Origin: Massilia sp. H-1 | GTDB taxonomy: Bacteria > Pseudomonadota > Gammaproteobacteria > Burkholderiales > Burkholderiaceae_D | NCBI GenBank assembly: GCA_024703915.1 | Contig: CP087969.1 | Coordinates: 3,410,001 to 3,474,000, forward strand | Reading direction: 5' to 3' | Length of the DNA stretch: 64,000 nucleotides | In this document: positions 58,763-64,000 of the stretch, piece after piece | Layout: each line of letters begins with the position of its first letter | How positions within the stretch are numbered: position 1 is the first letter of the stretch | Program-made: the position numbers and the translations under genes | The notes under the pieces: generated by a model | The model's input: the letters and a program-made list of their open reading frames with translations, nothing else | Database searches by the model: none | What the model was told of the DNA's origin: nothing

Positions 58763-59107
58763 ATGTTCAATGACCTAGAGAAAAAACGAATTGAGAATGT
58801 TGTAGGCGCTTTTGTTGCCAGGCGGCGTCCGCCATTGCAGGTGCGAGCCGAGGTAGACTTGGATTTCCGCATCAGTGGCCAGAGCGTCGAGATATTCGAG
58901 ATCCGGCCGGTTTGGATGCGTGATGGCGAAACGCATGAGATCCCCATTGCCAAAGCTACGTTTGTCAGAACTCGCGGCGTCTGGCAACTTTATTGGCAAC
59001 GGCGTGACCTAAAGTGGCATAGTTATGAGCCTTTGCCGAAGTCTGCAACAATAGAAGAAATTGTTGCCGAGGTCGATGCGGACCCCTGCGCATGTTTTTG
59101 GGGCTAG
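58763..59107 (+). CDS. DUF3024 protein
   Basis: This intact 114-residue protein starts MFNDLEKKRIENVVGAFVAR. It carries the DUF3024 signatures VDLDFRISGQSVEIFEIRP, IAKATFVRTRGVWQLYWQR, DLKWHSYEPLP and the C-terminal DPCACFWG. The family is widespread in proteobacteria and has no known function. I chose the ATG over a TTG one codon upstream. Confidence 0.85.
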   Translation: MFNDLEKKRIENVVGAFVARRRPPLQVRAEVDLDFRISGQSVEIFEIRPVWMRDGETHEIPIAKATFVRTRGVWQLYWQRRDLKWHSYEPLPKSATIEEIVAEVDADPCACFWG

Positions 59108-59382
59108 GTTGCGGTGACCGAAGATGAACGGCATGACCATTGTGGCACTGCCTGCTGCATGCAGGCGAAGCCGCGGCACCCGTCATCTGGAGCCGATTGC
59201 CGTTTCGGCCGTCTTATGTAAGCGGACGTTTGCAATTCGGCGCGACGTGGCGTGAGTCACCGTTCACGGATTAAGCTCGGAAAATGTTGGCTATGGGGCG
59301 GCAGCAGTCTAGTTTTCCCCCATATTTTGCCGTCGATTACGATCGGCCACGCCACCCCATATCACCCACTAGATGACTCGAT

Positions 59383-59683
59383 ATGACGATTTCGCAGCTG
59401 AGAGCAATCCTTGATTCCGTGAATGATGAGCAGTCTTTCCTCCGTTTTTTGCAGGCTCTCGCAAAGGACTGGGAAGACGAGCAAAAAAATGAATTGGCGA
59501 ACCCAAGTTCCCCCTATGGCCCTGGCGCAAATGGATGGGAGAACGGTACGATTAGCGCTTACTTGGAGGCGGCAGTTCGTTGGGGCGATGTATCGATCAA
59601 TGGGCTCAGGTTCTACGAAAAGCCGAGTAATCCTTGGAGGCGTGCTGCAGATATTCTTCACATGGGTAAAACTATACGAATAA
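59383..59683 (+). CDS. DUF7660-like small protein
   Basis: This protein of about 100 residues starts MTISQLRAILDSVNDEQSFL. The core SPYGPGANGWENGTISAYLE, VRWGDVSINGL and YEKPSNPWRRAADILHMGK is a recognisable small family of unknown function, often found among orphan cargo genes. An extra A at about 59665 makes the printed frame run on to 59724; the natural end is GKLYE at 59683. Confidence 0.65.
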
Positions 59684-59756
59684 CTTTTCTTGTTCGTTCG
59701 CCCCCTTCAGCGGCTAAGCATTAGGTGAAAGCGGCCTGATTCATAAGAGTAGTTCA

Positions 59757-59798
59757 CCGTCGAGTACAATCGGCAACTACCGACCAGTGGCGGTCATT
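59757..59798 (+). repeat. Boundary element copy 2
   Basis: CGTCGAGTACAATCGGCAAC is followed by CCGACCAGTGGCGGTCATTC. It lies immediately before the gene at 59827. Confidence 0.5.
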
Positions 59799-59826
59799 CG
59801 AATAACTGAAGGAAGATGCGGTGACG

Positions 59827-60196
59827 ATGAGCGTGACGAACGAAGAGAAGGGACAAAATCCCCTTATGCGTCGTGCGTATTACGTGCGACCAAAGCATGA
59901 GCTTGCCAAATTGCTGGGGTCGATTGGAATGGCAGACGCTGTTGAGTTTCTTGCTGAGGCTAAGGTCGTGATGACAGAGGCATTGCCGTTTGAAGGAAAA
60001 CTCGAAGGATGGCGCTCATTGATTTTGCGCCGGTGTAAAGAGGCATTTCTTAACGCTACGTTTGGAGATTGGCCGCCTTCTGAGATGTCTCGACTAGAGA
60101 CGTTACTCAGGTAAAGATGAAGAGGGAAAGCTGGACTTTGACCGCTGGTGGACTGCTGCGGAAGTAGACGTGATTGAAGTCGAGACAAGCTGGTAG
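59827..60196 (+). CDS. Hypothetical small soluble protein
   Basis: This protein of about 122 residues begins MSVTNEEKGQNPLMRRAYYV. After a break near 60112 it continues DEEGKLDFDRWWTAAEVDVI and VETSW to the TAG at 60194. The printed frame would end early at 60114. It is acidic, Trp-containing and lacks any signal. It is an orphan, possibly an immunity protein. Confidence 0.5.
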
Positions 60197-60305
60197 CCAT
60201 TTGGGATCAGTCGCACTTTCATGACAACAGGCACCAAAAGCGATCCAATTATAGGTGGCCATAAGCTTAGAGGCGCCAGCGACGGAGATAGCAGACGCCA
60301 GACTG

Positions 60306-60345
60306 CCGTCGAGTACGATCGACAGCTGCCGGGCAGGAGCCCATC
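60306..60345 (+). repeat. Boundary element copy 3
   Basis: CCGTCGAGTACGATCGACAG is followed by CTGCCGGGCAGGAGCCCATC. It precedes the gene at 60377. Confidence 0.5.
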
Positions 60346-60376
60346 GCATACACCACATAGCCAGGGCCAAAACGAA

Positions 60377-60746
60377 GATGCATAGATTGGCTTCCTCAAG
60401 CAGATATCAGATTTCGCATGAGTATGAAACTGTATGGTTGGACATTGCGGGTCGTGATCGAACAGTGATCGGCGACTTTTATGGGGACCCGACGGTCGCA
60501 CTCATCGATGCCGCGGAGGCCTGGTGTGCAGTTGGTGGTGCTTAAAGCTTAATAGTCTATTTTCTTGAAGAACCATTCGCACCGTTCGAGTACGGGCTGA
60601 TCACAGAACAGTTTCGAGAGTACGGGCGCAAAGCTTCAGACACATGGCAAATTGAGTCAATCAGGCAAATCGGTGCTTTTGAAGTTCAGTTAATCTTGGA
60701 ATCTGGAACAATGCATAATGTATTGTTCGACCGGACTTGTCCCTAA
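60377..60746 (+). CDS. Hypothetical acidic protein
   Basis: This protein of about 122 residues begins MHRLASSSRYQISHEYETVW. It continues GRDRTVIGDFYGDPTVALID and, after a break at 60540-60548 (GCTTAAAGC for GCCGGC), IVYFLEEPFAPFEYGLITEQ. The Glu/Asp-rich, signal-less sequence and size resemble immunity proteins of toxin systems. No toxin gene is present in the window. The start could lie further upstream in the same frame (60255). Confidence 0.5.
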
Positions 60747-60760
60747 TTGGCATTGGTCTC

Positions 60761-60783
60761 AGGTCGGCCAGTAGCGGTCATTG
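60761..60783 (+). repeat. Boundary element half-copy 4
   Basis: GGTCGGCCAGTAGCGGTCATT matches only the right half of copy 2 (CCGACCAGTGGCGGTCATT). Confidence 0.4.
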
Positions 60784-60864
60784 ACCACATTGCTTCGAGC
60801 TGCCATCGATCCGCACGCTGTCGCAATCAAATTGTGTGCACACATCACTAAGGAGGTGACTAGA

Positions 60865-61389
60865 TTGGACATCGTGGCAGCTTCCCCAATACTGGTCGTC
60901 AAATCGAGTCGCGTAAAGTTGCTCTGGCTGGTCGTTTTGTTTGGGTGTTTGCTATTGATGGCGATGAGCGCGCTTCCGAGCATTGCAGGTTGGTTCGCAA
61001 CCGTGATCTTGGGATTACTCTTCCCTGTCGTCCTGTACATTTACCGGCCGAGCGCCACTTTCCTTCGACTGCATGTGAACGGACTGGATATTTCCACAGC
61101 AGGGCGGCAACGCACGATCGACTGGGCCGATGTCGCGCGTTTTAACATTGGCGCGAACAGCGGAGGAAAAAACATCGCCATCGATTATCGACATGATTTG
61201 ATGATCTGGAATCATCCGTCGAGGACACCTGATGCCGACAGTGAATGGATCAGGGACTTGTATGCCATGCCTCTGGAACAGTTGTGTATTACCTTGAATT
61301 GTTGGAGGGCGAGAAGATCCTCTTCTGCGGCACATGAGCGTGGAGGCATATCAGAATCTCTCGCCTCATCTTCCCCTAAATGCAACTGA
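60865..61389 (+). CDS. STM3941-like membrane protein
   Basis: This protein of about 174 residues begins LDIVAASPILVVKSSRVKLL, has two close membrane spans (LLWLVVLFGCLLLMAMSAL and IAGWFATVILGLLFPVVLY), and a C-terminal PH-like domain with LRLHVNGLDI, GRQRTIDWADVARF and LEQLCITLNCWR. This is the layout of STM3941-type orphan proteins found in toxin-immunity and phage cargo. The start is decided by a perfect AAGGAGGTGA six bases before the TTG at 60865; no ATG or GTG fits. Its 3' end overlaps the next gene. Confidence 0.6.
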   Translation: MDIVAASPILVVKSSRVKLLWLVVLFGCLLLMAMSALPSIAGWFATVILGLLFPVVLYIYRPSATFLRLHVNGLDISTAGRQRTIDWADVARFNIGANSGGKNIAIDYRHDLMIWNHPSRTPDADSEWIRDLYAMPLEQLCITLNCWRARRSSSAAHERGGISESLASSSPKCN

Positions 61390-61754
61390 CGACGAGTTGC
61401 TTCCAGTTCGTGGACGGATGGGTACGTCTGCTGGAAAACGAGGATTACACTGCGGCCTTTTATTACACGACGCATTACCCGTCTGACCAATGGACACCTG
61501 ACCTGATGCGCGCGGTGGTCAAAGGATATGGCGAAAGCAATCCGGCCCAGAAGGTGACTTTGCATGGCAAGCCAACTGAGACTTGGCAGCGTAAAGAGGT
61601 TTCATGTCGGGACGAACCGGAATTCGGCGCAGTCGGCAACGTCTGGTATGACCTCAACATTGAGGGTGACCTGTCTGATCTGACCGCCACCTTTACGATC
61701 TACAAGAACGCCAAGGGATTCATCGTCGTCCTCGAGCAAATCCACCTGATGTAA
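61334..61754 (+). CDS. Hypothetical protein
   Basis: This protein of about 139 residues starts MSVEAYQNLSPHLPLNATDD. A break near 61402 joins this to FVDGWVRLLENEDYTAAFYY, and the rest is intact, through MRAVVKGYGESNPAQKVTLHG to the end FIVVLEQIHLM. The printed frame would allow only a start at 61380. Aromatic, acidic and signal-less, it is again immunity-like. No family is recognised. Confidence 0.55.
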
Positions 61755-61838
61755 CCAGTGCTGAGCGCGATCAGAGAGAAGAGACGAACGTCCGGTTCGG
61801 GGGCGGTAGCCGCCGTTCATCGGCCGTTACCTGTCAGA

Positions 61839-63061
61839 TCAAGTCTGAGCTAGCAAGGCTAGGTGTTGGTAGTGCGGATGACTTAACTGATCCAAGTAGT
61901 CTGCCCAACGCTGCATCATTTTCACCCTGCCCGGCAAATGGGCCGTTCTGTTATACGCGCGACCATTTGGATCGATAACGGCGTGCGCCAGCTGGTGCTC
62001 GATGAGATCCACGCGTTCACCCAAGATCTCATCGAGGAGTGTTCTGGCCATCGCGCGAAAGCCATGCGCGGTCATGACCTCCTTGGCGTAGCCCATGCTG
62101 CGCAATGCGGCGTTGATCGTGTTCTCGCTCATGCAGCGGTCGTCTGACCGAATGCTCGGGAAAACGTATGTTGCGTGGCCGGTCATCGGTTCCAGCGTCT
62201 GCAAGATCTGCACTGCCTGCCGTGCGAGCGGCACCAGATGATCGTTTTTCATTTTCATCTTGGCGCCCGGTATGCGCCATTCGGCCGCCACAAGGTCGAT
62301 CTCGCGCCATTCTGCGGCCCGCAGTTCGCCAGGGCGCACGAACAGCAGGGCCGACAGCTTCAGCGCCGCTGCGGCGTATGGATGGCCCGTATAGCCGTAA
62401 ATTGAGCGCATCAATGCGGCGGCCCCCTTGGGCGTCGTGATGGCCGCGTAATTGGTTTTCTTAGGCGTGCTCAACGCGCCCTTGAGGTCCGCCGTGATGT
62501 CGCGTTCGACGATGCTTAAGCAGCAACGGCATAACGAAACACCTGGCCGCACACCTGGCGCACGCGATGGGCCGATTCGACGGCGCCGCGCGCTTCCATG
62601 CGCTGGACCGCCAGGAGGACGTCACGCGGGCGCAGCGACGATATCGGCAGCGGCCCCAAGTAGGGGAAGATATCCTTCGTGAGCCAGCCTGTGACCTTCT
62701 CTTGCGTACTTGGGGCGCGCTCCGCAGCGGTCTTGGCCAACCATGCGCGCGCCACCAATTCAAGCGTCTGGGCGGCGGCCTCGCCCTGCCGCAATTTGTC
62801 CTGGCGTTTCTGCAATCCGGGGTCGATCCCATCGGCCAGCAATACCCGTGCGTTGGCGCGCTGCTGGCGCGCCTTGGCCAGGCTCGTTTGCGGATAAACG
62901 CCCAGGGCGAGTGTCTTGCGTTTGCCGAGATAGCGGTAATCTAGGCGCCAGTATTTCCCGGCAGGCTTGACGAGCAGGTACATGCCTTCGCCGTCGCTGT
63001 ACTTTTCACCTGATGGATTGAATGGTTTGAGATTTCTGACGAACGTGTCGGTGAGTGCCAT
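61839..63061 (-). CDS. int: P4-type tyrosine integrase
   Basis: This integrase of about 407 residues starts MALTDTFVRNLKPFNPSGEK. The N-terminal arm-binding domain has YSDGEGMYLLVKPAGKYWRL and KTLALGVYPQTSLAKAR, typical of P4-like integrases. The catalytic domain has the first Arg in FVRPGELRAAEW, the HxxR box in TAHGFRAMARTLL and LIEHQLAH. The expected Tyr lies in AYNRTAHL. A break at 62516-62523 (GCTTAAGC for GCCGGC) splits it, where VAAGIVE is expected. It lies beside tRNA-Leu, its likely target. Confidence 0.9.
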
Positions 63062-63108
63062 GGCAACGCCTCCAGCTGACGGTACTTTTTATCGAGTCTA
63101 GCGGGAGA

Positions 63109-63128
63109 TACCGCCAAAAATACCGTCA
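63109..63128. repeat. Paired TACCG(T/C)CA motifs, right end of island
   Basis: TACCGCCAAAAATACCGTCA lies just upstream of the integrase start and matches the left-end pair at 58084-58103 at 19 of 20 positions. Confidence 0.5.
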
Positions 63129-63171
63129 AAGATCAAAGCTGATACTGGATGTTACCGGACGTCCTCGGACA

Positions 63172-63207
63172 TAAAAAAACCCGCCGTCAGAGGAGATGGG
63201 CGGGTTT
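63172..63207 (-). terminator. Terminator downstream of tRNA-Leu
   Basis: AAACCCGCC pairs with GGGCGGGTTT, about 35 bp beyond the tRNA 3' end. It lies inside the element, whereas the matching hairpin at 57941 lies outside. Confidence 0.65.
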
Positions 63208-63225
63208 AGTGATACCGACTGTCAT

Positions 63226-63262
63226 TGTGCGCTGAAAACTGGTGCCCAGAGCCGGAATCGAA
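63226..63262. repeat. attR within the tRNA-Leu 3' end
   Basis: This 37-nt copy of the direct repeat overlaps the intact tRNA by 23 nt and its downstream flank by 14 nt. Confidence 0.8.
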
Positions 63263-63324
63263 CCGGCACGCCGCGAAGCGGCAGATTTTGAGTCTGCTGT
63301 GTCTACCAGTTCCACCATCCGGGC
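63240..63324 (-). tRNA. tRNA-Leu (anticodon CAA)
   Basis: The 85-nt gene reads GCCCGGATGGTGGAACTGGT at its 5' end on the minus strand. It has a 7-bp acceptor stem (GCCCGGA with TCTGGGC), the anticodon loop CTCAAAA (anticodon CAA), a long class II variable arm (GCCGCTTCGCGGC), the T-loop GGTTCGATTCC and an encoded CCA. Its 3' end is the integration site of the element to its left and remains complete. Confidence 0.95.
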
Positions 63325-63442
63325 AGCACGACAGCCTTCATGCACAAGGTCCGCATTATAAAGTAACGCGGCGGAAATTGAAATCCTCGATTTTGGGGGG
63401 GCGTTCAGCCGCCTGCCGCCACGTCCGAATGCATGGCGCCCG

Positions 63443-64000
63443 TTACGGCTGTTTCTGGTACAGGCGGAAGCGCTCGTCGCGGTCGGACTGGCGCTTCTAG
63501 CCTTCCCATACCAGCAGCCACTGGCCGCTGTCATGCGCCAGCATGGTTTCCTTGTGGTCCTTGATGCGCACGCTGTCCTGCACCAGGCGCAGGCTGCAAT
63601 GCTGGCCCGGACGCGAGAACGGCAGGGCGCCGTAGTAGGCGAACGAGGCGCGCTGGGCCAGGCCCACGCTGCTCTCGATGCAGCCCGAGCCCATCGCGCA
63701 GGCTGGCTGCCAGCTGGCGTGCCACGTTGGCGTAGCTCTTGCTGTAGTTGATGTCTTGCAGGAACAGGGTGGTGAGCATCACCCACAGCAGGATCAGGCC
63801 GCCGGACGAGAGCACCACGGCCCGCCACAGGACCGAGGGCTGGCGCGAAATGCGCCACTGGACCAGGAACACCCAGTGAGGCGGTGGCGCTGGCGGCGAC
63901 CAGGAAGGGCAGCCAGGAAAATTCGGGCACGAAGCCGGGCAACAGCTTGAGCAGGTTGCGTGCTTAGGCTGCGCGGGCCAGCCGGTCAGCTTGGCGATAT
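63443..64000 (-). CDS. ArnT/PMT-family glycosyltransferase, C-terminal part (5' end outside window)
   Basis: This is the last 185 residues or so of a membrane glycosyltransferase of the arabinose/mannose PMT type. Membrane segments near FSWLPFLVAASATA, VLWRAVVLSSGGLILLW and VMLTTLFL are followed by a soluble C-terminal domain with SKSYANVARQLA, SVGLAQRASFAYYGALPF, SLRLVQDSVRIKDHKE, QWLLVWEG and SDRDERFRLYQK. Breaks lie at about 63498 (GCTAGA), 63692, 63880 and 63961. The donor and acceptor cannot be inferred. Confidence 0.7.

Larger units (their letters stand above)
57991..63262. mobile_element. Integrative element in tRNA-Leu(CAA), about 5.2 kb
   Basis: The element is bounded by the direct repeat of the tRNA-Leu 3' end. 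It carries a P4-type tyrosine integrase right beside the intact tRNA, paired TACCGTCA motifs near both ends, and a cargo of small lower-GC genes (DUF3024, a DUF7660-like protein, an STM3941-like membrane protein and three or four orphans). No replication, excision or transfer gene is visible, so it is a small or decayed island. Confidence 0.75.

Noticed and set aside
56500..61754. A toxin-antitoxin or anti-phage defence operon
   Set aside because: No nuclease, ATPase, toxin or other effector motif is visible in any of the small genes, so a defence role would be invention.

Overview
The window is high-GC DNA (the last 7 kb are visibly lower in GC) that looks like the chromosome of a betaproteobacterium of the Oxalobacteraceae (Massilia/Telluria/Janthinobacterium type). 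Grounds are the pgk-pyk-fba-purC-purE-purK-tsaC order, a PEP-CTERM protein, a Burkholderiales-type glutaryl-CoA dehydrogenase, and many c-di-GMP and hybrid-kinase genes. The genus is inference.

The dominant fact is that most long genes are broken by small indels that protein homology repairs at once. Most breaks have one form: a hexamer that should read GCCGGC is printed as GCTTAAGC, GCTAAGC, GCTTAGC, GCCTAGC or similar. I treat these as consensus errors at a probably methylated GCCGGC motif, not as pseudogenes. Broken genes are therefore annotated from true start to true stop, with the breaks listed.

Layout. 0-7.2 kb: end of pgk, then pyk, fba, a GFA enzyme, the coupled purC-purE-purK genes and tsaC. 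7.4-11.1 kb: two tandem GDSL lipoprotein esterases and an OmpW-like protein. 11.3-13.7 kb: gcdH, a flavin reductase and msrA. 13.8-17.2 kb: an HD-GYP response regulator and a PAS/kinase/REC/HPt hybrid kinase. 17.2-22.2 kb: cfa, pdxH, a hemerythrin, tcdA, an FKBP isomerase and cysK. 22.2-27.8 kb (minus): pncC, then a tight cluster of a TraL-like ATPase, a TraM-like membrane protein, a double-unit M16 peptidase and a CDF metal exporter. 28.0-33.3 kb: a start/stop-overlapping operon of YfiR, a CHASE8-like hybrid kinase and a REC-PAS-GGDEF-EAL-REC protein. 33.3-36.7 kb (minus): thiL and a rubrerythrin-rubredoxin-rubredoxin reductase operon. 36.9-43.8 kb: maeB and a gmd-rmd-two glycosyltransferase cluster. 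43.9-48.8 kb: a solute-binding protein, a chemoreceptor, a Tsx-like porin, DUF937 and DUF4197. 48.9-54.4 kb: PhoX with a PEP-CTERM protein, then a methanethiol-oxidase/SCO/MauG operon. 54.4-57.8 kb: unknown genes.

58.0-63.3 kb is a 5.2-kb integrative element in the 3' end of tRNA-Leu(CAA). It has a P4-type integrase beside the tRNA, a 36/37-nt direct repeat at both ends, and cargo of small lower-GC genes (DUF3024, a DUF7660-like protein, an STM3941-like membrane protein and orphans). Similar small genes lie just outside it, and short recurring boundary sequences separate several of them. The window ends in the C-terminal part of an ArnT/PMT-type glycosyltransferase.
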